The notes: generated from the sequence alone by a model not told the origin. DNA of 64,000 nucleotides from Pyrocephalus nanus (GCA_038380795.1 CM076266.1:12422001-12486000); one strand, 5' to 3'; numbered from the stretch's first letter, positions 1 through 12,601 are shown. Translations and numbers: made by a program.

Positions 1-1979
1 AAGTCAAGATTAATTAGGACATCCAAAACCACAACTTATGTGTCTGTTTTAAGTTTATTAGACAGCACAGCCACATGTTCCTAGCCTGTAATCCCTTTGC
101 CAAATGAACTCACCCAGCCAGTTCAAGGAGACAAAGACCCATACCATATTAGTTTCTGGTTAAATCAAATTGAATTGCTAGTCCATTTTACCACTGAAGA
201 AAAGTTATCATTTCAACAAGCCTGAGCTTAATATCTTTCCTGAAGGGTAAATATGTATAAATACATGTCTCTCAAAGAAAAAAAATGAGTGAATTAACCC
301 CAAGCATTGATGAGATCTGCTACGGGTTGTGAACTAAAGTCCTCAAAAGCTCTCAGAGAAGCCTTTTCTGATTTCCTGTCATTTTAAAAGAAATAAAAGT
401 CTACACTCTGTATTGCTTTTTCTTTAGGTAAACACATTTTTATTCTGCCATAAAGAAATCTCCTCCTGCCATTTTTCCCTGCTGTGAACAGCAGCCTATC
501 AAAAATATAAAACCTTAAAGGTCACATTGGAAACAAGACGTATATTACAGTTTCAGATACAAGTCTCAAAGACCTGAGAAGTGCTTCATTCAAACTCGTA
601 AAAGCTACAACAAGAAGAAAGAAACTTCAATTTGTTGATATGAAATCTTCTTTCAAACTTCTAAATAATTATTTGAAAGAAAGGGTTTCTCTTGTAGCGT
701 TAGCAACACAATATGCCTACAAGGAGCCAATTAAGTTTTGCCAATACAGCAAGACTTCATTCATTTATAAGTTGCTTTTAGGAAAGGAAAGAAAATAACT
801 CCACTTGGTGAAATATACAACATCTGTATTTCCCTGTGCTTTATAAGTAGATATGATGTCTGAGTCCCTCAGGCAGAGTAATTTTTTTAGCAATTTATTT
901 ATATAGATGAAGTGACTATACAGATCTACAGATGAATTTGCATGTTTTTCACTCAGAGGTAACTCTGATTTGCATAGTTTACTAAATTAGCTGTGAAGCG
1001 ACCAGCTCAGAAGTGTGACAGCCTCCAGCCCAGGGAGCAGAACCTCTTTGCCTCTGAACCTATTCTGCCCATATGGTAAGTATGGCATCCTGCACTGTTT
1101 TCATTCATTGCTGACACACCCAACCTACAGTGAATTTCAGCCTTCTGTCCTGGTTGGCCCTGGTGTGATATTTTCCCACAGAAAGAGCTGGGAAGTCTTA
1201 AAGAAAAGGAATAATAGTGTAGTTGAAGTACTAGCAAGTCCTTGCTGGAAATTTTTCCCACAATGCTAAAGAACAGGATCTGCTGAACAATGGATCACCC
1301 TAATATTTGTCCCATTTCTCTTTTCTGGGATGCTCTTCTTCTAGTGGTGTTCATGGTGGAAATCAAATGCAAAGACCCTCTCAAATCCTGTTTACCTTAA
1401 ATAATACACACAGATGGCATTACTACGCTGATGCTGGCAACAAGAGGGAGAGGATCAGGCCCCAAAGAGATCAGCAAGAATAAACAGGGTGTAATGGTGA
1501 CCAATGTACTGAGTATGAGAGCGCTTATTTAGCTTTTATTCCCTTCAGTTCTCAGTTGCCGGTTTTAATTTTATCTTCCATTGTAATTTCATCTCAAGCA
1601 CATAAAAAAATGCACAGTTAGGAAAGAAACATAAATATATATATAAAAAAGGAAGTAACCATTATATTTAAAATAATCATTATTGTATATAAACAAAACT
1701 ATTTTTAAATATATGTGTGATTACATATGTACATAAAAGAAGAAACCCTTCCCTTATCAATCATGTTGGTAATACATAAAAAAGGAAATGGGATTACATA
1801 GCCTAGTAGTTAGCCAACAGAACTGAAAATAGGGTTTATTAGGTCACTGTTCCTAGGACTGCTGAAGGCTATAGAACTCCCTATCCCTACGGTGGTTTCA
1901 GAAAGCTTAGACAAAATGGTGAGATGCACATGGCAAAAACCTGGAGCATGGGACAAGGTCAAATATTGCCGTTACCTCT
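1..1979. other. AT-rich non-coding DNA, no gene seen
   Basis: No open segment here resembles a known protein. A 10-bp perfect inverted repeat (TTCTTTCAAA at 648-657, its complement at 672-681) has a 14-nt spacer, which is unremarkable for AT-rich DNA. A very AT-rich tract with many TATA-like steps covers about 1611-1740. A pair of overlapping ORFs on both strands near 1007-1269 is not supported by any recognisable domain. Confidence 0.6.
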
Positions 1980-2328
1980 TGACAGTCCAATAAAAAACAC
2001 ACAAGAAGGCTGATTCAGGGCAACATAAGAAAAGGCCTCTTTAGTAAATCCCAGCTCCTTTTATATCATTTTCAAAAAGCAGCAAGCAAACAACATCCTA
2101 ATTGGCTACTCATCATTACTGATATACTTGGCAGCAATCGTGAGACACCTGGAGATGCCCAAGGACAAGGCTGTGGTTCTCACATACCAAATCTATGGAC
2201 TCACCGTCTGCCCTCGCTCCCCAATTAGCCTGTGTGTAAAACTTGCTTATCTTCAAGGCCACACTCAAAAATTTCCCAAGTCAATCTCCTCTTCCAGGGA
2301 GCTAACAGACCTGCTGTTAACCCTTACA
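1980..2328 (-). mobile_element. Possible degenerate solo LTR
   Basis: Read on the minus strand, this stretch starts with TGTAAGGG and ends with GGACTGTCA, as an LTR with TG...CA ends would. It carries a CCAAT box (complement of 2101-2105) about 35 bp upstream of a TATAAAA box (complement of 2059-2065), the order expected in a U3 promoter. There is no clear AATAAA after the TATA box. Target duplications directly outside the TG/CA ends are not seen. A 7-bp direct repeat ACCTCTT (1974-1980 and 2336-2342) lies close to both ends but is offset from the TG boundary. An old ERV LTR is the best reading; a CCAAT/TATA promoter of other origin or chance is possible. Confidence 0.3.
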
Positions 2329-2342
2329 ATTAAAAACCTCTT

Positions 2343-5200
2343 GGTACTTGTCTTTTTATGTCTTATTATTTACCTTAATGTCAGGAATATTTGAGGGTAA
2401 AAATTAATTAAGGATTCAGGTCTTTGGAATAAAAAAATTGCTGGGAAAATGTTTTCTAGTGATTCCAGTTGAGCCTTGATGAGTCTCAGCCTAGCACCTT
2501 TTATCCGACTTAGATTAATGAAACAATGGTGTCTATGGATGTCTCTTTACAGGCTTTTCAATTCAGCTCTGGTGCAGCCTTGTTGAGGTAAATCTCCATC
2601 AATTTCTCCAATCTCACTTTGGTACACTCAGAAAAACTAACACTTCCAAGTGGAAGAAGCAGGCAAGGGGATGGAGGAGGGAGACTCAACTACCAAAATG
2701 CCTTAAAAGTAATAAAAGTTCCTCACTGAGCCATGAAAAAGCCCTCTTCAATGTCTAACCGCACATATAACAAGACTAGGGTGATATTAATAATGTACTC
2801 TTTCAAGCAAATGGAGTACATAGGATTCTTGGAAATAGACTTTGTCAAAAATCTTCATAGAGATAGGCAAAAAGGTAGAATTTGCCTCCATTCTTTATTC
2901 CTGACAAGCATGCAGCTTCTCCCTCTCTGCTAGGGTTTAAAGCCAGAGAAAACAGACTAAAATGCAGAGAGATAAGAAAAAGCCAGTGACTTTGATACTC
3001 TCTGAATGTTCTTTTCCTTCACATGTTTGGGAAAAGCAAGTGCCACAAAAAATAGATGATGAATTAAAAAACCCAACAGTAAAAAACATTAGATGAAAGA
3101 CTTCTTGATCTTCTTCACTCAAGCTTCTCTGTGGAAAGTAATGTTTCATCCCTCCCTACTTAATAAAAAGACACAGTAAGCAAAACACTGTCCCTGAAGC
3201 AAAACTCTCCTTTACAGTATGTTTTATGATGCTTTATCAAGTATGGTCTCAAAGAACAGACATTGTATCCAAAGCTGAGCTATTTCTTGCCTTCCATGTT
3301 TGTGCCTAATATATTTAGTATGTAACCATTGACGGCAGTGTCTAAGCCTTATCTACATGTCACATCATCAAGAACTGATGTAGTGGCACATTAAAGCCTT
3401 ACTGCCACCACCCAAAGGAATATTAAGGCAGAAGCCCTGAGGAGATATAAAGGCAGGACTTTCCCTTCTTGGAAAAAGAAGGGGTTCCACTTGAAGCTCT
3501 AGCAAGAATCTAGTCTCGATTCATAAAAAGAAACTGATTCATACAGTGGAAGGAGAACTCCACAGTCTCTGCATTTTAAGTCTCTTAAGATGCATATGTA
3601 TGAAAGAAAAAATCTTCAGAGAAAAGATCTCTGTCATTTGGCAGTGACACATCAAACTTAAGACTTTCAGGAGTCTTTCAGAAGTTATTAAAAACAACAA
3701 GAAAAGGAAACCTCTCATTTTAGATTCTTCTATTTGCTAAGGTGGCCTTCAAAGGTTGAGCTGGGTGTGAATTGCTGCAGTTGAGGTCATTCTATTTTCA
3801 GGGCAGCCTTTTTCTGAAGACAAAGTAGTTCTGGGAAGTGTAAACTGTTTTTTTCTCACCTTGGTGGGATATTAACTAGGAACTCCTATTGTGATCAGTC
3901 CAGAGTCAACATTGTTAGCTGTAGTTTTCTCATCTCAGGAAAAAAGAAAGGGCTTTTAGTTTCTTATGAAAAAGCATAGTGGTGGAAGAGGGACTTGTAT
4001 TTATAGTGCCGCCAAGGGACAGGTTTGAGAATGCCAGAGTCTGGGATAACACTTCTTTTGTTTGGTTGGTTTTTGGAATCCTTTATTTTCCCAACTAATT
4101 TAACCTTGAGGCACCGTTTAAAGGATAATCCACATTTGTCTCTTCCCTAAGCCAAATGAATATTCACAACTGGAAACAAAAGGACATAGAGGATTAACTC
4201 AGAAACAGCCTTTTGAATGATGAATGATGAAGAAATAAGGAAGGATAAGAATAGCTATGAATGAGCTGCTCAGCTTCACAATGTAATTGGGAAATGTTTA
4301 AACTAGTCAGAGATCTACAGTCATAGTTTTTTAAAAGGTAAGGTTATAAAAGATAGGACAGAAAACTACAGATGTACCTTCTGGCTGTTTAAGGAGAGTA
4401 AAAATGGAAAATGATATTCCTGGGGAGAAGGAATAAACCTAGTATTTTTTCCCATAAAGATTCAAACTCACTGGAGGCCAAGATGTGTGTCAATTTATCT
4501 GTGGTGTAAAGTCAGAGTAGTCTATGGAGTTGTATTAAAAATTACTTCTGCCTATTTCAATGTTAGGAATTTGATTTGTTAGGTGGGCAGTACAGTTTAA
4601 TACATGTTTAATCTGACTGAAAGTGTAAATGGCTCAAACCAAAGTCAGAGCAACTCTAAAGCAGGAGTTGGCCATTGTATGGTTTTGCTGTAGAATCATA
4701 AAACCAAGTAATCACAGCTTCGTTATAAAATTCTGCATCATCTGAAACAAATCATTCATTTTGTTTCACTGTTGATTTCTCTACCTTTGGAAGGGAAATC
4801 ATGACACACTAAGAGAGTGGTGAGACTGGACCTGTTCAATTTGGAACTGTAACTTGAAATCCTTTGAGACAAATTAGTCTGTTGCTAAATTTAAGTTATA
4901 TTTATATTCAAGTATAAAAAGTATTTTTAATCTGGATATTATGACACTGCAAGCTGGTTTGCACTGAAGTCTATTTAGACAAGCATGGAATATGCCCATG
5001 GTGTTCCTTTAAACTTTAGTAGTTCCTTCCACATAACCCACCTGCAGAACTGTTTCCACCTCACCTCAGCTATCAGTGGGAATCTGCTGCATGAAAGGGT
5101 TATTTGCCTTTTTACTTACAAATGTATAGAGACTGACTGCACTTCAATAGCATTATTGTTACCCCACTTTGAAGCTTACCATATGATTGTTGAACCTATT
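2343..5200. other. Non-coding DNA, no gene seen
   Basis: The stretch holds only short ORFs with no recognisable domain. A small hairpin can form near 3357-3377 (ACATCA and TGATGT around an 8-nt loop) in a moderately GC-balanced segment at about 3320-3480 that could be a diverged conserved element. I see no repeats of known family. Confidence 0.55.
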
Positions 5201-5203
5201 GTT

Positions 5204-5940
5204 TCAGCCTTCATGAATAGCAGAAACAGAGGCAAGACAGGAGCCATGAGGGCTGTATTTACACTGTGTAATGGAGCAATCTGCAGATATTCCTGAGCTG
5301 ATACAGATAAGAGTTCCCTGACGCTGGAATACAATCATGTTATGGGTTGGATTGGATTGAATGGATATGAATGGATTTTGTGCTGTCTTTTCCTGGAGTG
5401 TCTTCATTCTTGTTTTAGCTCTTGTGACAGGCTCTGGGCTGCAGCACTGCAACAAGAGTGATTTACTGAGTGCGAAGTCTCCATCACTGTATCCTGAAGT
5501 GATCCAGGCACAGCCCATTAGCAAACAAAAACATTGAGTGCAGCCAGAGATGGGACATTTCTGTTCTGCACTTTGTCTGAGTGGTGTCTTCAAAATGCAA
5601 TTGAGAAGGGGCATGGCAGTGTCACACACAGATAACATGACAGTGTCACACACAGTGTAGCAGTCTGAACAAGCCTCAAAACCCACCGGAGAGCTATTAA
5701 TTTGTGCAAAGTTTTGCAAATGCTGAAGCCCAGCCTGCAGTCCAAGGCGTTATGTTCGGTTGCCTGGTGGGATGGATGTCCTGGGCTAACACCCCTGCTC
5801 TGCCCTCGCTGCAGCACAGAGTGAGACCTCAGATCCTGGCTGAGCTTTTACACAGATACAGGAGTGAAGTTCAGGTTTCACAGTTTGTCCTATTTACTGA
5901 AAAAAAATCCAATGGCTGCAATGAGATCACAGATTAATTC
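5204..5940. other. GC-richer patch with 24-bp tandem duplication; no recognised gene
   Basis: This patch is visibly richer in G and C than its flanks and leaves long open frames, including the longest of the window, 171 codons on the minus strand (5204-5719). The translation is cysteine-rich and matches no family I know; one open frame of this size somewhere in 64 kb is not strong evidence of coding. A 15-bp sequence CAGTGTCACACACAG occurs at 5617-5631 and again at 5641-5655, giving a 24-bp period. A pyrimidine-rich acceptor-like sequence ending CGCTGCAG lies near 5806-5814. A GGAT-rich simple stretch lies at about 5344-5380. Confidence 0.45.
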
Positions 5941-8400
5941 GCCCTTCATACTCCTTTATTACTGTGTTCTCCCACATGAGACACAATACCCAGCATGTGG
6001 TATTAATTTTTAGGTTTCCTTCCAGACCTGTCTGTGAAATAAGGAATATATAAAAAATTTCAGCTTCCCTGTCTTCTCTAGCAGTAAAGAAGATATTTTC
6101 ATTATTCTTTATAGGATAAAGAGAGCAAGAATGTGCAAAAACAACAAACAGTTTCATAATATTCTGATTTTATTACATTCACTGGTTTTATTTCATTCAC
6201 TTAAGTTGGAACAAGATAAAGTTATCTTTCATCTCTTACTTTCTCAGTTTTTTTTCACCCTGAAAGTTTCTGACAGAATATGAAAGGAGTTCAAGTCCAG
6301 TATAAATAAGTTTTATTTGAGTGACTTTCAGGAATCATACTGTAGTATAGAATGAATAAAAGTTAGAAAATGTCCAGATAAAAGCTTTAAAAAAAGATCA
6401 TATTCTTTCTGTGGAACAACATGGTTAGGATCTGAAAAATTTTACTATTTATCTACCTCTTCAATGTCACCTTCAGTGAATTTGTTTCTTCTGCAGTGTT
6501 CCAGAACTCTCTTTCCCATGGATGATTCATGTGGTAGATTATATAACACTTTACTTTACAGCTCTCACATTAAAAAAAAAAAAAAAAGGAAAAAAGAAAA
6601 AATGAATGCATGGCTAGGGAACAGATATTTGTTTTATGTTTTCCAGATCCTTAACAGATGTTTTCTTTAATGTTGCCTTATTTGCCAGCAATGTTTCCTA
6701 ATTTCCTTTTATTATTATTTGCACCTGCACATCTGAAAATATTGCAACATGGAGTGACAGAGTCACAGCCCAAATCTGTGAATAGGAAACAGGCACAAGG
6801 TGATAAAGTCACTTGCCAAACATTGCAGGGTTCTCCGGTGTTAGGATAACAATTTAGCATGCTATCTTTTTCAATGCACTGGAAAACATTTTACTTCTCT
6901 GCCAGTAGCTGAACCCTTTGGGGAAGGGATGGATTCGCTCACTATATATCTTCACAATTTCTGTAACATGGAACTGGGGCCTTCAGGTGCTAATACAGTG
7001 CTAAGTCATAATAATCACAGTGATTACAGTTGAAGTAGCTTTTTGATATTTTTGATATTTTTCACTCATCTCTTTGTGTACTGCTGTTCTGCAGTTCTCC
7101 AACCAAGAATGGATCAGTCTCTTTGAACAGGGAAAAAATCCTTCTCTGCCACAGACTTCCCATGGCAACACCTAAAGTGTGCTATGTGCTGCAGAGATGC
7201 TCTAGTCTCTGTGAGTCTTTCTGCCCACAGGAAAAATCTGACTTGATGTGGAGGTAGGAGGTGGATAGGATGGGAGTCTTTTTGCAAGAGTGAGTTGTAC
7301 TTCTGTATCCTACAACTGGAACTACTGACTGAGGCCCCCATAGCTCAGCAGCCTGCCATTAAAAAGGAAAAATTAATTTCCCTATCTTCTAGTAAGTGGG
7401 ACCTCCAGGTATTAAAAACAGCAGCAATGGATAGTATATCACTTGAGGACTTAAACTAGGAAGGTTGTTAATTTTTGGAACATTTTCAAATATTTAAAAT
7501 CAATATGTCGAATATCCATAGAAAATATTTTTATATTAATATTTTAAATAATAATTCTAAGATATATAATCAAAAATCCAAAACATAATATATGACCTCA
7601 AGATCTAATAAAAATAACATCAGTTTCAGTTATGAACATTATACACACACAGCCAGACTGACTACATGAAATTACTAACAGAAAAAAACAAACAAACCAC
7701 AATTTTCCCACTGCCTCTTGCAAAATTCTAACATACAGATTGTATATCTACATTAACTTTTCTTGGTTAGATATCTGTGAACAAACTGATAGAAATTGCA
7801 GTTAGTTTTGATGAGCTGCAAAACAGATGCATAGAAGGAAATAGGGAGGGTGAGATATTTTTCTGAACTTCATAAGTAAATGTTTAATGCTGATTCATTA
7901 ATGTCGTGCAAAGAAATATGATAAATAACAATTACAGAACTATCAGCATCTGTAAATAAAACTGTGCAAAGGAAAAGAGATGAAATTTGTTTCCTATCAT
8001 CTTCATGCTTAATGAATGTCTCATCTCTCCAATTAACACTTCCAGTCTTCTGTCCTTAAAAGAGCAGCTGGATGAAATGACTCTGCCTTAAACATGGATG
8101 GGAGGACGTGCATCCTAACATGTATTTTCCGTAGTTTAGGTGCCACAGTTTCCTGTGAATGACGCCATAGGTCTGATTGACATGAAAGTGCTTTAAAACT
8201 AAACAGAAGCAAATTGCTGCCCAAAGGCATCAGCAGTCAAAACATTGCTGGTAATTACTCTTGAAGTTACAGATTCCTCCAGGGATACTTTCCCTATCAA
8301 ACAATTAAAAATCACATGTTATCAGATAGAAGTTTGGTTTGTTTGTTTGAGAGACAGGAAAAATTCTGCAATATTTCTCCATTTTCTGAAAATTTCGCGT
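5941..8400. other. AT-rich non-coding DNA, no gene seen
   Basis: A poly(A) run of 16 bases (6572-6587) continues as a purine tract to about 6602. A very AT-rich tract covers about 7489-7615. A minus-strand ORF at 7114-7341 starts at an ATG in good Kozak context (GCTATGG), but its 75-residue product has no recognisable motif. I see no repeat family or RNA gene. Confidence 0.55.
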
Positions 8401-8568
8401 TTTCTCCTTTTCCCTGCTCCCTCCTCTCCTGCTTTTTTCTTCCTTTATCTACAGAGACTTGTTACTGGCTCACAGTGGAGTTTTGGGATATCTGACAGCA
8501 TTTCTCTACAATACATGAAGGAAATGCAGCCAGTGGCTCCGGGTGGGTGGAAAACATTTGCAGGCTGA
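8401..8568 (+). other. Exon-like segment with strong splice acceptor
   Basis: A pyrimidine tract of about 50 bases (8401-8450) runs into ATCTACAG, so an AG acceptor ends at 8454. This is close to an ideal vertebrate 3' splice site. The downstream frame stays open for 38 codons to a stop at 8566-8568. A weak donor-like GTGGGT follows CGG near 8540. The translation has no family resemblance that I can see. The tract could equally be a simple pyrimidine repeat that mimics an acceptor. Confidence 0.2.
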
Positions 8569-11084
8569 TCTTCCCTTCTTCAATCAGCTTACTGAACTTG
8601 CAAAGTCACTATGTTAAAATTTGTGTTTCTTTGCTCAGCTTAGGGTGTAGTTTCTCCTTATATGCTTCTTAACATGCAGAGGTATGATGGTAGAGCCACT
8701 TAAAGCGATAGGATATCTGTACCACAAGTACTCACAGTCACCATCAGTATGTCATTGTATCAATACTCATCTGTTACTCAAGTGTCTCATGAGGCAACCT
8801 GATTTTTTTCTCCTTTCTGTAGAAAAAGATATGCATACCATATTTTCGGTGTAATCAAAGTTGAGATACTGCCACATATAAAATACTTGTACAACCCTGA
8901 ATTTTTAATTAATTCTGAATAATATAGGCAGACATATTTTTTCTATTAAACCCACTGCCATTGGTCAGAGCTCCATGACCACCAGGAACCAGAGTTCTGG
9001 GGAGACAGAACTCCAGCTCGCCTCTCATCATCATTTCAAGCCTCTAGCAAGCTTTTGTTGCATGCACAGCAACACAGCAAGACAATTTTAATTAAGGGGA
9101 TGTAACTGTAAGTTTCAGTGAAGAAGGATGAATTCAAGCACTCATGAATTTTATGCATTTGTTTATCTCCTGTCATGTCCCTAGTGCTTTTGATTCTTGA
9201 TGGAGAGACTGCAGGACATCAGTGGAAGCAAAGTTACTGCTTAAAATCCTCATTGCAGATAGCTTTAATGAGTAATCAGCAGCACTTCTTTAAGTGTCTG
9301 TCACACTGACCTTTCCCTGCATGCTTTTCTCTGTTTTTGCATTAACAGCATTTTTACTTAATACTGTGCTGGAAAAAAAGACAGCAGTGAAGGACTTTAA
9401 AGCTTTCCTTTTAATTCTAACAATGAAATACATGTATTTCACTTCTAAAACTTGCTGACAGTATAAATCTTATGACTGCAGCGTAAAAAGACACTTTGTC
9501 AGGATGACACCTTGACCGTGCATATGTATGAGCCTGCCCTAGTGGTTCCCTTGTCACGTTTGCTTAGTCTAACAGCTGAGCAAGGTTCTCTCTTCCAGTT
9601 GTTCGCTTAGCTATTCCCAGTCCTAAGAGGTCAACAAGGTGACTAATTCTTGAAGAGTATAAAAGATATAAACCAATCCAGACTATAGCAGTGCCAACCG
9701 TATCAAATCCAGAAATAATGAGCCACAACAGACTGTTTATTCTCTTTGATTTTCAATGCATAAATGGTCTGATTTCACTGTTAGCACGTGTGCATTCAAA
9801 GTAAAATAAGCTAGGCATGGGCAGAAGCTGAACAGAGGACTGAAAATAAGAAAATTAAGAAAAAATAGTAAAAATAAATAGGAAAAAAGGAGATAAAGCT
9901 GGAAATTATGGAAATTATATACAATGTGTTGGTTACTCTGGTACAAAACTGAATTTTGACATTTTGTCTGAAGTTTCTAAACATGATGTAGCTTCTTAAT
10001 TTGTGATTTGTATAAGCCTTTCCAGGCAGGATTCTGACTGGGAAAAACATAGATACAGCTGTACTGAAGTGCTTTGTAAATTCATATCTTTGTCAAATAT
10101 TCTTGTTAAAAATTCAGAAAAAAGGAATACATTTAATTTAAAAATTTTTTTAAACCATAATTCTTTGGCTTTAATCAATACTACAAGTCCTTTGATGCCT
10201 GCACATTCATTGATTAGGTCTGTTTTTAGAGCTGCCAGCAAACAGAAAAAAACTGTTATTCATGCAGCTCTAATTATAGAAAATGCATATGCAATTGAGA
10301 AAACCATGCACACTTCAGACAATTATTTGTGCTTGGACTTCTTCAAGCACTTTTCTGTGGGACTATCTCCTCATATGTATATAATTTTATTCCTGAATAT
10401 ATTTTTTCTTCTTGTTTGAGGACTGCTCTAATATTATCACATATTTGTGAGAAATAAGAATTAAAAAAGGCAAATTTAGTGTAAAGCTATTGTAATATGA
10501 CTGCTATTGTAATGAACCTTAACCTTAGCTAGAGGTTGTGAGGTGGAAATATATAACACTTGAAGGTGAGCTTGTAGAACATTGATGCTTTTGCAGACAC
10601 TTATTTACTTTTAGGCCTATGTAGTATTTTTGCTCTGTACTTTTATTGGCATCAATACCTGCTTTTCTTTCTTTAGGAGTATCAGGAGTATGGGGCAAGA
10701 GGGAGTCATCAGGAATTATTTTCCTAGACCAAACCAGATTTTGGGTGTTCTACTTGCTCAAGTGCTTATAAATATCAATTTATCATTACAAATTTTCCAT
10801 TAATACCTATTTCTGTTCTTATGTGTTTACCAAATAAATACTTCATCTTCTCAGTTTGGATTGTGCTGAATTTCTGATGACATGAGAGATTACAGATTTC
10901 TTTGGTTCTAAATCCTGTAAGAGTCATTGGTCTGTTGTCTGCCTTTGCCAGGTGGTAAAAAAGTGAAAGGAAGAACTCTGAAGTAGAAAGTTTTGAAATA
11001 CTCATCTCCTGGCCCCTCATGCATTTGGACTATTTGGTAAGTTTGCAACTGTTAAGAGGTTCCAGTGAGTGCTCTGAGCCATCC
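8569..11084. other. AT-rich non-coding DNA, no gene seen
   Basis: The only long frame is 138 codons on the plus strand at 10003-10419, in AT-rich sequence, with no recognisable domain and a hydrophobic C-terminal end of the kind low-GC DNA produces by chance. I see no known repeat in this interval. Confidence 0.55.
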
Positions 11085-11290
11085 CTACGAACAGTGGTGG
11101 TGGTGAGGATGGATTTGAGGCAGAGTTGGGCCCTGATAAACGGCTCCCAGAAGGCTGTTAAGTAGCATTCTGCCTGCAGGCTCATTTATTTTGCATCTCG
11201 CTCTGCGGAGCTGCATTAGAGCACCTCTTTCAAAGTACTGTCTGTGAAGGACAGCAAATGCATCACCAGACAAAATGCAGGAGCTAAGAG
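11085..11290. promoter_or_regulatory. Candidate conserved non-coding element
   Basis: This segment is higher in GC than its flanks and keeps several CpG dinucleotides in a CpG-poor region. It is dense in homeobox/POU-like and GC-box-like words, for example TTTATTTTGCAT at 11183-11194. It holds no repeat and no recognised protein. Retained complexity and CpG suggest constraint, but conservation cannot be judged from one sequence. A donor-like GGTAAC follows at about 11570 after an open frame from 11324. Confidence 0.2.
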
Positions 11291-11573
11291 CTTGAAGTTC
11301 ACATCAACCTAAGGGCAAAGGTTTTGCAATGGACTTTTGATGCGCATCCACAGCGAGCAACACATCACTTAACAGTAGCAGCCTTTCCTCCAGATCTCCA
11401 CTGGGATCAAGTGGGAGGTTTTACTATCACAAACATTTCTGGTGTACATTTCAAAGTCTCAATCATAAGCGATTATCTAAAGATATCCTCATTTACTCTT
11501 CACAGAAACGCTTTCCAGCAGTCAATTCCCCAGATCCGCCTCTGCAAACACGGCTGCAGAACATCTTAGGTAA

Positions 11574-12330
11574 CACTTTTCCTTCTGACAAGGGATGTGT
11601 GAGCACAAGTGAACATTTTTATAGGCTACTTTTGTAAAGATTTATAGCACCATCTCAATGCAAATATCAGCCTCCTTATTAAAGTGCAACTGTGAGAGGG
11701 AGGAACCAAGAGACAAAGAGACTATGATTAAATTATATACATACAGTTATGAAAAAAAGGTTTTAATTCTCAAAAAAGGATTTCTTTAACTTTTTTTTAC
11801 TATGAAATACAATTAATTAACCTCAAAGCAGTCATCAGTTTCCATGCAAAGGATCCAGGATATCTGGTCTGTGAAGGTGAAGATGGCAGTCCATGTTCTT
11901 TAGTGTGACACATCTCGCTAGTCATCTCTGAGGAAGTCTAAACTTGTTTGATTGCGATGTACAATGGTAGGGAAGAAGATGTCAAAGTATAAACTCATTC
12001 ACATTACCCCTATTTTCAAAATTTTGTTTTAAAGTTCTATTTAATTTACATTATTGGTTAAAAATCTTATTCAAATTTGCCAAGGTAAATACCTAGTTTC
12101 CCTTTATTGCTTATCAGATGGCAGGCAGAGCATGAACAGAGAGATGCATCAGGAGTGGACTGTGAGATGCCTTCTATATAGTCCACTGTTTGATTCAGGA
12201 TATCTAAATATCATTTTTATCCTCTTTTTTTCCACATATATCTGAAGAGTATAGCTTTATTTTGCAACTGGTCAAGGATCAAATGTTGAAAACCTGACAT
12301 GATTTTATGTTAACTGTAATTGATAATCTG
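11574..12330. other. Non-coding DNA, no gene seen
   Basis: The stretch is AT-rich with short ORFs only. If the minus-strand exon candidate just to the right is real, 12331-12426 would be its 3' UTR and this stretch would lie beyond its poly(A) site. Confidence 0.5.
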
Positions 12331-12336
12331 TTTATT
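12331..12336 (-). terminator. Possible poly(A) signal AATAAA
   Basis: The complement of TTTATT gives AATAAA on the minus strand, about 90 nt downstream of the stop codon of the exon candidate ending at 12427. The hexamer is common in AT-rich DNA, so it only has weight together with the acceptor and open frame. Confidence 0.2.
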
Positions 12337-12426
12337 GAGCAACACCTTGAGGACTTGATTCCAGCCTAAAGTCTGAGTTGTCTGAAGGTGCTACTAAACA
12401 CATCTAATAAACACAAACCATCTGCA

Positions 12427-12601
12427 TTAGTTAGGGTGCCCAAAGCACAATCGAACTGAGGCCGTGATGTAGTTCTGTGGCCACTTATGGTATCTCAGAT
12501 GTGTGGGAATGGCAACCTCCATGAGATAGGCTCTGCTTAGTGGAATTGGAGACAGCTCTTTAATCCGCACTGGAATGTCTGCATATTTATCAGAGATCAA
12601 A
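12427..12601 (-). CDS. Possible terminal coding exon or exon relic, unidentified
   Basis: On the minus strand an acceptor-like sequence (pyrimidine-rich TTCTTTCTGTTTGC, then CATTTACAG) ends at 12602. An open frame then runs from 12601 to a TAA at 12427-12429, giving about 57 residues. On the same strand AATAAA (12336-12331) lies about 90 nt after the stop, where a poly(A) signal would be expected. The segment is clearly more GC-rich than its flanks and contains CpGs. The peptide is balanced in composition, with words such as IPVRIKELSPIPLSRAYL and THLRYHKWPQNY, unlike the Lys/Asn/Phe-rich chance frames elsewhere. I do not recognise the protein. It could be a last exon, an exon relic, part of an old retrocopy or chance. 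Confidence 0.25.

Noticed and set aside
4690..4720. TAGAATCATAAAACCA as a minus-strand CR1 terminus
   Set aside because: There is no further CR1 motif in the expected order downstream; the AT-rich match is too short.
10003..10419. 138-codon plus-strand ORF
   Set aside because: The composition is typical of low-GC chance frames, and there is no domain and no splice or promoter context.
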